NCBI GenBank assembly: GCA_028386065.3 | Contig: JAKUCV010001003.1 | Span: 1 to 64,000, forward strand | Length of the DNA: 64,000 bases | Source of the DNA: Turnera subulata | Lineage: Eukaryota; Streptophyta; Magnoliopsida; Malpighiales; Passifloraceae | Reading direction: 5' to 3' | Shown here: in pieces, positions 10,378 to 23,002 of the stretch | Numbering within the stretch: the stretch's first letter is position 1 | Layout of the letters: every line of letters begins with the position of its first letter | Notes under the pieces: model-generated | The model's database searches: none | What the model was told of the DNA's origin: nothing | The model's input: the letters and a program-made list of their open reading frames with translations, nothing else | Position numbers and translations under genes: made by a program

Positions 10378-13300
10378 CTCCAGTGTCATCACCCCATTCT
10401 TTTTTTCCCCAACTAGAGCATAAGAGAACCATACAACATGAACTCAAAATGTCAATTGATTTTTGCACGAGCTTATCTAGATCAATTAGTCTCTCCTGTT
10501 GTCTCCATGGTTTTGGGAAGTGATTTTTGCCCCTTCTCACAAGGAAAGTGTCTTTGGTGGGAGTAACTCGCCCAAGGGCGCGGATAGGACATGATCTGAC
10601 AGAAGTTATTTTGGAGCCAGTGTCTGTTGTTAGTGCTATATGGGAAAGCCAACCATAGATCTAGTGCAAATTTGGCCCCTAATAAAATGATGAGCAAAGT
10701 AGCTAGGCTTCCATCTCTGTTGACTGAATGGTACAGTAATTCAAATGAGGTGCGGACTAATGGAAATGATCAACATTCCTCCTCACCATTTATATCTATG
10801 GATGTAACTATTACAGCTGAGGAGGTGCTCCTGACACTTCAAGGAACCAAGTTCCTCTTCTGAGAGTTTTTAGAATTGGTTTTTACGGCAGTCTAGACTG
10901 TGGCCGTCCATGGATCTTGTAACCCAGGAGCTAAAACTTGTGCAAAACTTGTTATTTCACTTTCTCTGGTATTATATTTAAAATGAATAATCCCGTTCCC
11001 ATATAATATCAACAAACATTATATCTTTAGATTGGATTAGCAAGATCTTCTAAGGGGGAGACTATGGTGTTTTATGTTCATGCTGCCATCGCAATGAATT
11101 AGAAAGATAAGGGTTGCACACAGTTATGGTGTTCTGCAAATCAAGAAATATGTAACTGTAGCAATTTTAAAATTGATGGTTACTTACACATGATTTTATA
11201 TCCAAATCAAAAGACCATGCATGCAGTACCGTATGCTAGTTTTTCAAAATGTTCTTACTGAAATTACGGGCAATTTTGGGTAGACTTCGCCATGGGAAAT
11301 CTTACATAAGAATGTGGATTCGGTGACGATAAACAAAGATTGTGAACAGTAAGTTTCTCTAAAAAATATAAAAGAATCACAAAAAGAACAGTAATTTAGT
11401 GACAGATACGTAGGCATAATTAGTAGGTTTTCTATGGCCTCCCTCTTCAGTCTTGACGGTGGGGAATTGACACATTGACAACGATGTGGAGGGGGTTGAT
11501 GTCAATCGGTTTACTTGACTTGACAGAGTCGGCCATTTTTTAGTATTTAGTATTTAGTATTTTTAGGTTTTAGCCAGAATCGGTAGAGGGGTCAATTTGG
11601 TAGCAAACACAAATACCAGAAAATCCTCCATCGATCTCCCACCTGGAATTTTTTTAGTCTTCCTACATTGGGAAGACGATGGTTTTGTCTCGAGGAGGAG
11701 GCAACATTGAGGAGGTCGTTATCTATAGAGTGGGACCCACACGTTGGCGGGGAGATTCTTGTGTTGAAAAAATTGGCTTAACGGGTAGGCAAGTAAGCAA
11801 GCAAGTAGCTGTTGAAGACAGACAGGTACCCAAAAGGAATTTTGCCGCCTTCTTACCGCAACTAACTATCCTCTCTCTCTAGACTAGAGAGGAAAAAAAA
11901 AAAAAAGGTGGGTCCTAATGAAACCCATGTTGCATCCCTCTCCTCCACTCGCTGTGCGCCACGTATGCTCTTCGTGGAGGGTGGGTCAAGAACGGGTCTC
12001 CGTCTCTCCCTTCATCTTCTATCCTTTTCACGGGGTTGTGAAGGCGACGGTGAAAGATTGCAACGAAATTTCCCGCCCTCCCTCCCTCTTTTTGTTTTGC
12101 TTGTGCTTCGAATGCAGCGTAATTGTTATTATTATATTGGATAAAGAGAAGGCCGTAATGGCTATATTACTTTTTGGTTATCTTAATTGGGTTGTGTTTA
12201 TACTTTTTGGGTTCCTATAATTGATGGTTTAGACATTAAAACAAAAGGATACATAACATACGCCATGCAACCGGTTAATGTTGGGGACAGCTTTTTCAAT
12301 GAAGCCTTGATTTAGAGTGGGAGGCACTATATATATGAGAAGTTACACAAATATGATCCTCAACATATATATAGCAAGTTCGAGTTAAAAAAAAAAATGA
12401 ATAGAAATACATTTACATGACAAATAGTGGCTTGGAGATGAAGATGAACGACTGGCCCAAGGCCCGTAGAGTTGCATATTTATTGTTAAGTCCAGAGTTG
12501 AGGGCTTGCAAGTTGAAGGTCCAAAGAGCAAGTAAAATAATAATTCCATACATACAAGTTAATCGTTTTATATTTTTTGGTCAAAAGTTAATTGTTCTCA
12601 TGACTCCACTTGTGGACTCGCTTCATATTCTATTCATCCCGTGCCTTATTATTATTAATTCGATGAGTTTCTGTAATTATCAACTTATTCATTCAATAAT
12701 TTAAACATCAAGTGTAATACTCGCACATAGTCTTGATTAACTCCGCCTAATCCAGTCAAGTTAACAGAATAATCCTAGAATGAATAAGTTGTACCTAATT
12801 AAATTTGATACCAGAATTAGGTAGTCAAAGTAATGCCTACAATGGTAGCTAGCCGCCTCTTATATAGAACGTGAAATATATGCTGTATGAATACGATGTT
12901 GTCAATCCTTTATTAAACTATACTTTAGGTGTACCCTTTCCAATTAATATAACGTGGATGCAATGCATACATGCACTCTACCGAATTGATAGAAGACTCT
13001 TCTTCTTAACCCCAATTCATATATAGATAGGACGTTACTTCCATGACAATAACCAAAAAAAAAAAATTGCTTATCAGAGAATAACTAGAACAAAACAAAA
13101 ACACACTGATTTTGGGGCACCATTAATTGCTCGTCACGTGTGGTATATTTCTTTTGCTTATCCTTGTTTTTGTCCCTAATCTAAGGCCTGCCGTTGCATA
13201 ACCTTTTTTTGTCCTGTTAGGAAAAAGGTTATATGCAACATGGAGGTTCCAGTAGAGCACTCACTTCTTTATTTAATTTTTCAGTTCAAAAAAATGTGTT

Positions 13301-15458
13301 ATATGCAGCAGGTAAGTGTTTTAAGTTTGAGTAGAGCTCCAAGAATAATGTAACTCCTTACCAGGGACGTATTGGATACCTTATAGCTAGGGACATACTA
13401 ATATATATGGTGAAGCCGTGAAGGTGGTAAGATAAGGATATATATTGGTCCAGATCAAATACTGCATAGGCTAGATGTAAAATATATATAGAATAGATCA
13501 GCCCAGGTGAAAGAATGCATGTGTGTGATGGTTGTATGCCAGACATCACATAACTTCTCAAAGGTTTTGACAATAAACTAAAAGAAATGAGTTTTGGAGA
13601 TTAATCTGTCCATTCACTCCTACGTACGTAGTGCAAGTGCGATTCTTATAACTAGAGTGCATACGTGGCTTCTTATCAGTTAAGACCTAAGAGATAGCTA
13701 GCCATGTCCAATACTTCAAGATAATCATCATATGCAGGCAGTAAATATAACACAATACATCTAATTATAGCTACGCATCTTAGTATGGAGTATATGATTA
13801 AATTACCAGTAGAGCTAGAGTGGGTGGATATAAAAACAGATATATAGAATTTGAGATATGCATCATTTCAGAAAGAAGACAACTTAAATGTGCCTAGTAC
13901 TAGTATAAGAGGAAAAAGGAGTTTAATAGAAAAAAGAAGGGGAAAAAGGTCACACGAAATAGTGTATACAAAAAACTTTACATCTCCCATCTTAAAAACA
14001 TTAAATTATGAACAGCATATATGAGCTGGAAGAGCATATCGATACTTTGGGTCGGGCAAGATCCCCTTTTCAAAAACTAAATCATTGAAGAATAAAACAA
14101 GAAAATGACAAACTTAAATTGTTTGTTTATATTGGGTTTTTTTTAATTCCCACCCAAAAAAAGAGAGGGAACACAGACTCATCGAAAACATACAACTAAC
14201 AGGGAAAGACAATGTAGCTCCACAAGTACAAAACATTATTTTAACCATTAAATTACAGCACAGACGACAAATGTTTGTGGTAGAAGATTAATTGGCACTA
14301 GCTTTCCTTAAAACAGTTTTAAATGCTTTATGTCGTTGTTTGATGACCATGTGGTATAAATATAATTTTAACTCAAGTTTGACGTAATTCTTCTTCCAAT
14401 AGTCCAATTGCTACATTACAAAGCAACAAAAGTGGAGGCATTATGTGCTCAATGTTCTAACTAACAATATTACCACCAGTTACTTCCAATTATTTCACAG
14501 CTACCAAGTAAAATAGAAAGCATTAATATGTCCAGTAGTACTTGTTGACTCCAATATCTATGAACACTATTTAAAGTTTAAACCCATTCAAGTCAAGCTG
14601 TAAACGAAGCAGATAGAATATATATGGGGTCAAATTCTGTTAAAGAATCACACATACTGCGTGTCTACTTCTTGTCAATGAAGTCAACCACTTGTGTACT
14701 GTACTATTTATACACATAATATTTGCTTTTTTTTCAATCCTCCCATAATGATATGATCCATATATGATCAAACTTGTCATGATCCAAAATCAAGACATTA
14801 TTCTGTCATTGACTACATGGGATCTAATTGCATAACAAAGGCTGCATGTGCATAGATTAATAGTACAACAACAAAAAAAAAATCAATCATGACAAGAAGG
14901 AGGAGATGGTCGAGTTAGGCATCCTAGTTAGTTGTATGTATAATATATATGCCACGCTTTTTTTATTTATTCGATGAGCCATGCAAAATTGTCAGAATTT
15001 TCAGCTGATCAGCAAAATGGATGCAAAGGCTTTTTGGCCATGCCCTGTTTGTAGAAATTAATCAATGGATCAATCATGTCACCGTGAATGAAGAAAAGCT
15101 CTGCACGGGCCACTATAAGTTTATATTTGGAAAAACACGATGTAAAAAAAAAAATAATAATATAACCTAGCTAGGTAAAGCTTTTTCTCTCTCGAGATTG
15201 ATATACAAATGATGCTCTCTTTTCAGATTACCTGGGTCACCTTTTATTTTTAGCTCTTACTTTATGGGAGGAGAAGGGAAAGTTAGGGATGATTAAAAGA
15301 GATTGTACAAATTTTAATAGAAATTTTTCTCAAAACAAAAATGTTAAAAAAAGCAAGTAGACAATAAAGAAAAGAAGAGATTTTTCTGGGGTTTGAGGAA
15401 GAGAACAAAAGAAAAGACAGAAAGTGTAACGTCAGGTTTGCAGCCGTAGGGTTCCCCT
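10378..15458. other. 3' region of hydrolase gene and long intergenic spacer
   Basis: The first few hundred bases after the stop at 10377 are probably the 3'UTR (unique-looking sequence up to about 10990). Short ORFs at 10627-10863 and 11679-12144 resemble no family I know and have no splice or domain support. The stretch 11640-12130 is richer in G+C than its surroundings, and a palindromic CT-rich piece lies near 11871-11893. From 12200 to 15458 the DNA is AT-rich with no coding signal. It presumably includes distal promoter sequence of the IDD gene. Confidence 0.5.
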
Positions 15459-16186
15459 TTGCTTTGGTTTTGTGGTATTTTTGTTTTGGACTCCTTGAGG
15501 ATCACACAGAGCATACCATTCTCATCCACTTCCCTCTCTCTGTCTTCTCTCTCTCTCTATCTCAGTTTTTTTTTTCTTTCTTTTTTCTTTTTTTTGGTAC
15601 TGTTCTCCAAATATCATCATCAACCGTGGTTGTTTTTTCTTTGCTTTCTTTCCTTTTTATGCATGTTTTCTTGGTTGTATTCTCTAGTTCGTATTTGTGC
15701 GGTTCTAGTTAGATTTTCTCGGCTCTAGGAAGCTTAGGTTTATATTGAAAAAATGGATATGAGAAAAGTGGGTTGAGGATCTTCTGGGTTCAGTCCTCCT
15801 CTCTACTTAGCTCTATATTACTCTCTTTTTCTTCCCTCTCTCTTTCTTTCTCTTTGTATCTTTTGAGAGTTATCAAAAAACCAAACTTGTCTCTTTTGGT
15901 GAAGCCAAACAAAGCAGAAACCATCAAGATGAATGATGATGAGTTTTTTTGTGCTTTAAAGACTAAAGTCTAAACATTTTTGAGCAATCAGTTTCATGTT
16001 TTTTTTTTGTTTTTTTGGTTCTTTCTCTTTCTAGTTTCCACTTATTTTAGCGTTATCTAGGTTTGTTTTTTGTCTTTAGATCTTTCAAAAACCTACTCTA
16101 AACATATCAAGACCAAAGATCTGTGGACCATGATGCTACCCCAGGAGTTCTAGCTTAGCCTAGAACAGCTTTGTCTGAGAGAGAAG
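15459..16186 (+). promoter_or_regulatory. Long pyrimidine-rich leader of the IDD gene with upstream ORFs
   Basis: The 700 bp before ATG 16187 is dominated by CT and T runs (15526-15600, 15800-15860, 15995-16035), typical of plant 5' leaders. At least three short upstream ORFs with their own stops are present: 15753-15776 (7 codons before the stop), 15929-15973 (14 codons) and 16130-16153 (7 codons, starting with two consecutive Met codons). All end before the main ATG. If included in the mRNA they could lower translation of the transcription factor. The transcription start itself cannot be fixed by eye, and a 5'UTR intron is not excluded. Confidence 0.5.
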
Positions 16187-18576
16187 ATGATGAAAGGTTT
16201 GATGTTTCAACAGCAACAAGAAGAGAACATGTCTAATTTGACTTCAGCTTCTGGTGAAGCAGCCAGTGTTTCTTCAGGAAACAGAAATGAAACTGGAACC
16301 AATTATTCTCAACAGTACTTTGCTCCTCAACTTCAAGGTCAAGCTCCATCTCAACCCGCCTCCAAGAAGAAGAGAAATCTGCCAGGAAATCCAGGTTCCA
16401 AACCTATCTTTAATATATATCTTCATCTTTATATACGCTGCTATATATATTATAACCAGCTTTCTGGTTGATCTTTTTTGTGCTCATGGGTATTATGTGT
16501 CTCTGGGATATTGTTCTTGAATCTGCAGACCCAGATGCAGAAGTGATAGCTTTGTCACCCAAGACTCTGATGGCAACCAACAGATTTGTCTGTGAGATCT
16601 GCAACAAAGGGTTTCAGAGAGATCAGAATCTACAGCTTCACAGAAGAGGGCATAACCTACCGTGGAAGCTAAAGCAAAGAACAAGCAAGGAGATAAGGAA
16701 GAAGGTGTATGTGTGCCCGGAATCGAGCTGCGTGCACCATGATCCGTCAAGAGCTCTGGGGGACCTGACAGGAATCAAGAAGCACTTTTGCAGAAAGCAC
16801 GGTGAGAAGAAGTGGAAATGTGACAAGTGCTCAAAGAGGTACGCAGTTCAATCAGACTGGAAAGCTCACTCCAAGACCTGTGGCACTAGGGAATACAGAT
16901 GTGACTGTGGAACCCTTTTCTCAAGGTAAGTCCATATCTATTATTAATAATCATTCGTTTATGACCATTGAATGCCATTCATGAAGTTGGTTTCAATTTA
17001 ATGTCTTAGGATATCCCTAGCCAGACAAAGATTCTCCTTGATCATAAATGTGATGTATGCCTTCTGGAAATCTTAGGCCCGCGTATATATATATGTAGTC
17101 TTTACATGATTGGGTAACCATCTCATATTGGGCAGTTTTCATCAATTGCCATGTACATGTACCAGAATCTTGTTTTGACAGCGAAGAGAGAGATGCCAAG
17201 TATGGGAAAATAGTCATTACAGAAGCTTAGGTGGACAATCTGTCCCTAATTCCCAAAACGGGTAAAAAAAAAGAAGAAACCAAAAAATTAGATGCAAAGA
17301 GAGAAAAAAAAAAGTGAGAAGCAAACAAAGGTAGAGGAAGGAGTCAAAATAAAAAATGATGGCGTTGTTGTCATATTGCACTAGCAATGGTGTGTTTTTT
17401 TTGTTTTCTTGTGCGGTAAGTTCTGGTTTTTCATTATTGTATTGTACATATTTCAGGAGAGATAGTTTCATCACCCACAGGGCCTTCTGTGATGCTTTGG
17501 CAGAGGAGAGTGCAAGAGCCATTACAGGAGCACCCAACCCAATAATTATATCTCCTCACCCTGGTTCTTCAGTTCATCATCAAATGCCCCACTTCAATGG
17601 TCAAGATATTCATGCATTCGCCTCTTCACTTAAAAAGGAGCAACAAAGTTTTGGTCTAAGGCAGGAGTTACCACCGTGGCTGGGAGGAGGAGGAGGAGGA
17701 GGACTAGGTGGGGCTGGCCCAGGTCCTGGCCCACCACACCATCAACAACAGACACCCATTGATCTCACCTCATCATCACCATCTGCATCAATCCTCTCAA
17801 CAAGGTTAGGTCAAGATTTCACACAAACCCATCAAGATTTGAGCCCAAACCCTAACCCTAGCCTTGGACCCACACTACCACAGTACCATTCAGCGCCATC
17901 CCCGCACATGTCAGCAACTGCATTGCTGCAAAAGGCAGCACAGATGGGTGCAACTATGAGCAGCAGCAGCAACAAACCTACAACTACTGGCTTGATGATC
18001 ATGAGGCCCCACCATCATCACCAACAGCAACAAGAACAACTACAAGCTCACGTGTCTGCTAATTCTGATAATAGTAGTAATAATAATAATGTTACAAATA
18101 GCGCAGCTGCAGGGTTTGTTCTGAATTTGTCCTCACGCGAAGAGCTGTCAAATAGTGGCTTGTTTGTCCCAACTGGGTTGGCTTCTTTTGGGAATAAAGC
18201 CGGGCCACCTCCTGCTGCGGCTGGTGGACCTGGCGCCTCCTCAGGTGCTCTCCTTCAAGAAATGATGAACTCTTTGTCCTCAGCTAACTCTGGTTTTGAA
18301 GGGACTTCATTGGAGGATGCATTTGTTGGTGGGGTTTTGAACTCAAAGAAAGGTAGCGGTTTCAGTGGCTCATCACTCAGGCCAAAAACAGCAAATGAAA
18401 ATGGTGGTGGTGGAAATGAAGGATTGACCAGAGATTTCTTGGGTCTTAGGCCTCTTTCTCATAGTGATATGCTTAGCATGGCCGGTCTTGGTAATTGTGT
18501 GAACAACGGCAACAACAACAACAACAACACTTCTCGTGAGCAACACAATCAGTCCCAAAAATCTTGGCAAGGTTAG
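16187..18576 (+). CDS. IDD7: INDETERMINATE DOMAIN (IDD) C2H2 zinc-finger transcription factor, IDD7/IDD11-like
   Basis: Three exons (16187-16394, 16529-16925, 17457-18576) give 574 residues. A basic KKKRNLPGNP segment (about 60-69) serves as a nuclear localisation signal and opens the ID domain. The domain then shows the family's four fingers: C91-C94-H107-H111; C132-C137-H155-H160; C167-C170-H183-C187; and C194-C196-H209-C213, the last two being the C2HC pair that binds SHR/SCR-type GRAS partners in relatives. The C-terminal half is Gly/Gln/His/Asn-rich and contains the family motifs MSATALLQKAAQMGA and TRDFLGLR. The N-terminal phrase EENMSNLTSASGEAASVSSGNR is, as I recall, typical of the IDD7/IDD11 branch, and the presence of MED9 nearby agrees with Arabidopsis At1g55110/At1g55080 synteny. 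It is expected to act in the nucleus as a DNA-binding regulator of growth, gibberellin or sugar responses. The family is certain; the exact orthologue is less so. Confidence 0.93.
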
Positions 18577-21500
18577 GCCTTATACAGATGGAGTACTTTG
18601 ATCAATTCGCGCTGCTATTTAAAAGCTTACTCTCTTTTTTTGTTCCACATTTTTGTTTTTTTTTTTTCTTAAGCTTCCCAAAGGGAAGGACATCTCAAAA
18701 AAATGGTGATAGTATCAATGCCTTATATTATATGTGTAGCTATTCTCAGAGAATATCACTTTATTACTTGTCTTTACTCTTTACTGGAGTCATCATGAAT
18801 GTATTTTTCCACTTGTCTATATATGTTCTCACATAATAAGCTCCAATCCAATTATTAAGAAGTGAATTACAAAGGTTATAAAAAATTACTAATCTATGAC
18901 AAGCGCACATTTTTTTTTTTAGTGTTTTTGAAGCATTTGGTCTTTGAAGAGACTAATTTCCCTAGCCTGGAGCTTAAAAGTTCTACGAGTAAGGAATGTG
19001 GTACATCGTCTTTGCGCTGTATATATAGTTAAAGATCTTTTTCTTTTTCGCTTTTTTTTCTTGATAATATCTACTAAAAATTAACTTTAAAAAAATATGA
19101 AATTGCAAATCGTACAGTGTAGTGGTCATCGCCGGGATGACTGAAAACATAAGAGGAAATGCTCTATATATATGTAGTTGGTGAGTACCATATGCATCGA
19201 TTGACACCATCGTGGGTTTTTAATATTTATGATGCATGGGAACACTGTAACGGATGTTTAGTGGAATCAATTTTTTTCAGTCAATTCTGACGCTGTATTG
19301 TTCGTAGACCAAGACAAGCTAGTTTCGCTGCCTTGTCTTTTATGGAGGATATAGCAAAAGGCAATTTTGTATTATAATAGGGAAACTTACAATGCTCCTA
19401 CTAATATATATGGGGTGAGCATGTGGCCCAACTGCTGGGTTACACACTATTTCAACATTTCCTGTCATGTTTTCCCACTAGGAGAAACTAGAAGATGTTT
19501 AGAAAGTAATTTCCTTCTAAAAAAAGAGAGAAAAAAAAAGATCCATAGGTAGGAAATTTTATTTTTTTCGATATATAGTTAAAGATGATACTATAAAGTT
19601 GCTGGGGATATACGATTGATACGTACACAAAAAACATTGGATTCCCCAACCAAAAGGATGAAAAAATGTGCACAGATTTGCAAGTTAGCTTGGTTTAGAT
19701 AACACTATTCAGAAAACAATAAAGAGATGCTGTTTGACACCTTATATGGGTGCAAGTGGGATTCAATCCCGAGAAAAGAATCAGCTCTACTTTTTGTTAT
19801 AAATTTCAAATTTTCATTACTAAATGAGTCGATCAGCTATGGCTTATAAAAAATGTATATATGGTTATGTCCTGTCTTTGCCATCTGTAAAAGATCAATG
19901 GTGCCCATGGGCTATGCTAGGGACCTAGGGTTAATATATATACGATCATGGCATTGGCCTGTATATAGTTTATCATGTAGCCAGAAAGCTACAGTGTTAG
20001 GGATTCAATTTGCTTTCAAATTAAGTTCCAAATATGGCACTTTGAAATTGATAGATTAAATGAATGGCATCTATTCCATGAACAACATGAAAGATAAAAC
20101 AGGCGCATATGATTAATTAGTAAGGAATTAATAGTAGTAGGTAAGAGCTACATTATTTTAAAAAAGAGGTCAATATCTCTCTCGCATGATATCTGTATTT
20201 CAGTTCATATTTGTCGGGGCAAGTTCAGGTAAGAAGTTTTTGTTTTTCATGAGTTAATTAAGAATGCATCCTCGGCCGGTGGCTAGAGATGATCAGGAAT
20301 TTTGAGTTAAAACTTGGCTAGCTAGAGCCACGAGAATACTAATAGTATCCAGATGACAATAATGAGCCTCTTTATAGATCAAGACGTGTCTCTGTCAAGA
20401 AGGTAAGGATACTCATCACTAAGCCACCAATCATGTATTTTACGCCTAAGAATAATTAGCATTGGCATAGTCGTTTTGAAGGTGACATCTTAACAACCTA
20501 ATTATCGCCAGCATGTCTGGAAAGTGTTTTATTTTTTGTTTACTGTTTTGAATCGCTTTGTCTCTAAAAATTATATATATACGTATAGCTTGGATATAAA
20601 ATGCAAGTTGTTGATATATATAGATATCTATGCTTCTCCTTTTTGCTTAATTTCACCATTACAATGTTTCACACAAATCAATTGCACGAAAATGTTTTTT
20701 CTTTTGTTTTGGTCATTTTTTTACGAGTGTCTAATTTTCTTAGCGGGCTGCACATGTCAAAGTGAGGGGCCAAAGAGAGGGAGTAGTAGTACTCCCTTAA
20801 ACAATATGATGACCTTTTATATCAAATGTGGTATCATTAGCCAATCATCACATAAAGTTAGTCCTGAGAATCTGAAGGGTATAATGGATGCTTATCCTGA
20901 TAAGTTAGGTTAAATTTTTTTTTTTGAGGAAAAAAGTTAGGTTAAATTTAAAATACATATATATGGGCTAGCTAACTTCGGGAGTGGGTTAACACCTTTC
21001 TATTCAATTAGAAATTTAAGGCACTTTAAAGAAAATATTCAAATAATGTGAGCAACTCCCTCTCTCAATCCTCAATTCATTCCGCTGAAACCTCTACATC
21101 CTAAGTTTATAATTTTATTCCTACTTCGAATGTACAGTTTGCACTTACATTAATTCCATGTAAATGAGTTACATGGTTGCTAAACAGGTTAGTTGTTGTA
21201 TTAACTTATGATTCCTCTAATTAAGATCACATCAGAGAAGATGGCATGTTTGTCATGTAGTGCAAGTACTAGTGAGTGTGTTTATCTGTCACACTTGCAG
21301 AAGTCTGTGGAAGACAACGTATAAACAAGGGCATCTATATGCTCTCCTTTCTCTCTGTCCTTGTTGGCTGGCATGGCAGCTTATCACGGATGTGTCAAAG
21401 AGTGGTGGGCTAGAGTAGAGGGCACAGACCCCAAAAATGCCCAAAAAAATACCCAGCTCATTTCTTTTTTTTTTGGTCCAAAAAATATATTATTGATACT

Positions 21501-22139
21501 ACCATGTTGGCTGTTTTGTTTTTTCCTGGCAGATTTTATCAAAAAGAACATGTGACGCTACCTCTAAAAAGTTGATGATCAAAGGCTGTGTTTTTATGTA
21601 TGTTCTTTGCCAGAGAGAATATAGATGGGGTTTAATTTTTTTGTTAGCATATAGTACTACTACTAGCTAGTATTTGTGGTAGTGACTAGTTAGCTAGCTA
21701 GGCATGAGAGAAGAAGCTAGTTGACTTGTCCTTGAAAAGATGCCTACTCCCATTGTTACACCTTTTCTATTTGACCCACCATGCACTTTCTCTTTGCAAT
21801 TTCTTCCCCTTCTTCACTCTTGTGTTGTGTGTGTGTTTTAGTTTTTCTTGCACTGCCTTTTCCACACCCCTTTTTCTCTCACCCACGCACAAAGTAATAC
21901 TCACATGCAAATGCATATACGGGGTTCTCTGAGTGGGATTTATGTCTTCCACTTTTTATGAAAATTTGCAAATCCTGATTGATTGAATTGCAGAAAGTAA
22001 TTGGTCCCCATATATAATGCAATGAGTTTTTTCAAAAGGACTTTGACTGTTAGCTCTCAAAGGTTAATTGATTTTGGTTTGAGAGCTTGGAGGTGGTTCG
22101 GATTGAGTGGGGTCTAAAAAAAGAATTGAGCTTTTTTTT
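18577..22139. other. IDD 3'UTR and intergenic spacer
   Basis: The 3'UTR probably runs to about 18840. The rest has no coding support. It includes a SINE-like B box on the minus strand at 19759-19769 (GGATTGAATCC, followed by ACTTGCACCCATATAAGG) without a convincing A box, and one micro-insertion at 20902-20949 that is described separately. Confidence 0.5.
20902..20949 (-). repeat. Micro-insertion: 16 bp with oligo(T), flanked by 16-bp direct repeats
   Basis: The 16-mer aagttaggttaaattt occurs exactly at 20902-20917 and 20934-20949. Between them lie eight T residues followed by gaggaaaa. Read on the minus strand, this is a few bases followed by oligo(A), flanked by what looks like a target-site duplication. 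Confidence 0.5.
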
Positions 22140-22280
22140 GCATTGCACACATTTTTTTGATTACAATCGATGCCTAAATCTACCCAAACCCCACCCCACC
22201 CTGGATCGAACCAGGGTCTTCTTGGCTCAAGGCCAAGGGAAATGCCATCACGCTACACAGGCGTTGGCATTGCACACATT
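22140..22280 (-). mobile_element. Short tRNA-derived SINE with perfect 14-bp target duplication
   Basis: The 14-mer gcattgcacacatt is repeated exactly at 22140-22153 and 22267-22280. The 113-bp body between (22154-22266) reads on the minus strand as a tRNA-like head: A-box-like TAGCGTGATGG (22255-22245) and B box GGTTCGATCC (22212-22203), 43 nt apart as in a tRNA gene. A hairpin CTTGG..CCAAG lies between them, and the element ends in TTGTAATC plus A residues next to the duplication. That architecture is diagnostic of a SINE moved by a partner LINE. I do not assign it to a named SINE family. The perfect duplication suggests a fairly young insertion. Confidence 0.88.
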
Positions 22281-23002
22281 ACTTTGCCCAATTCCTGCCT
22301 GGTGTGGCCCAACTTAAAATTCAGAGAAAATTGAAGTGTAGAAACCTCGTTTTCTAAAGCCGAAATGCGGACAGCCCATATGGTTCGAATGGACCAGCAT
22401 TAAAGTCCAAACTGTTTTGGGCTTAGGTAGCCAGTTGGGCCTGGAGGCTTTCAAAGGAATGATTGAAAGCCTATTATTATCTACTGTCTGCGGCTTTTGT
22501 TATCGGGGTCCAGTTATTTCTCACAGGCAGCCTACTTTTATCAGATTTCATTTTGTTTTATAATTATAAGGTTTCAAATCTTTTATCAAATGAAAAGAGC
22601 AAAAATATCTCCAAGTTACAACCTTACGAGTTGCAATGGTAAAATATTTCAGTCTTTTTTGCTTCAAGCAATAGTATTTATATATGATATACGTGCCTTC
22701 AAAGATATAGATATCTACATGGTTTTACATTGTTTTTGGTTGACAAGCTTTAAATCACTCTAGGTAATACAAAAAAAAAAAAAAAGAAGAAACCATAACA
22801 GAAAAGTAAAGCTAAAACCAAGTCAATGTCAAGTAAGTGAGCAACACTTCCAAGTTCCAACATTGTTTGTCTGGGAAAAAGGAAAAAGACAAATGAGGAG
22901 AGTGGTGGGTGGTGTGGTGGTCAAATGATGCAAAGAACAAAAGCTAGCAGCAGCACCCACACGGGCAGAGTAGCAGCAGTTTGGAGCTCAACGTTGTCTG
23001 CA
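22281..23002. other. Upstream region of the beta-galactosidase gene
   Basis: AT-rich DNA with no coding support apart from an alternative upstream start (ATG 22925) in frame with the beta-galactosidase ORF. Promoter and leader are presumably here; I see no certain TATA box. Confidence 0.45.

Noticed and set aside
11679..12220. ORFs in the GC-richer island upstream of the IDD gene
   Set aside because: No domain, splice or codon support; reported only as intergenic sequence.
19759..19769. B-box-like GGATTGAATCC on the minus strand
   Set aside because: Followed by SINE-like sequence, but no A box at the right distance; at best a truncated relic.
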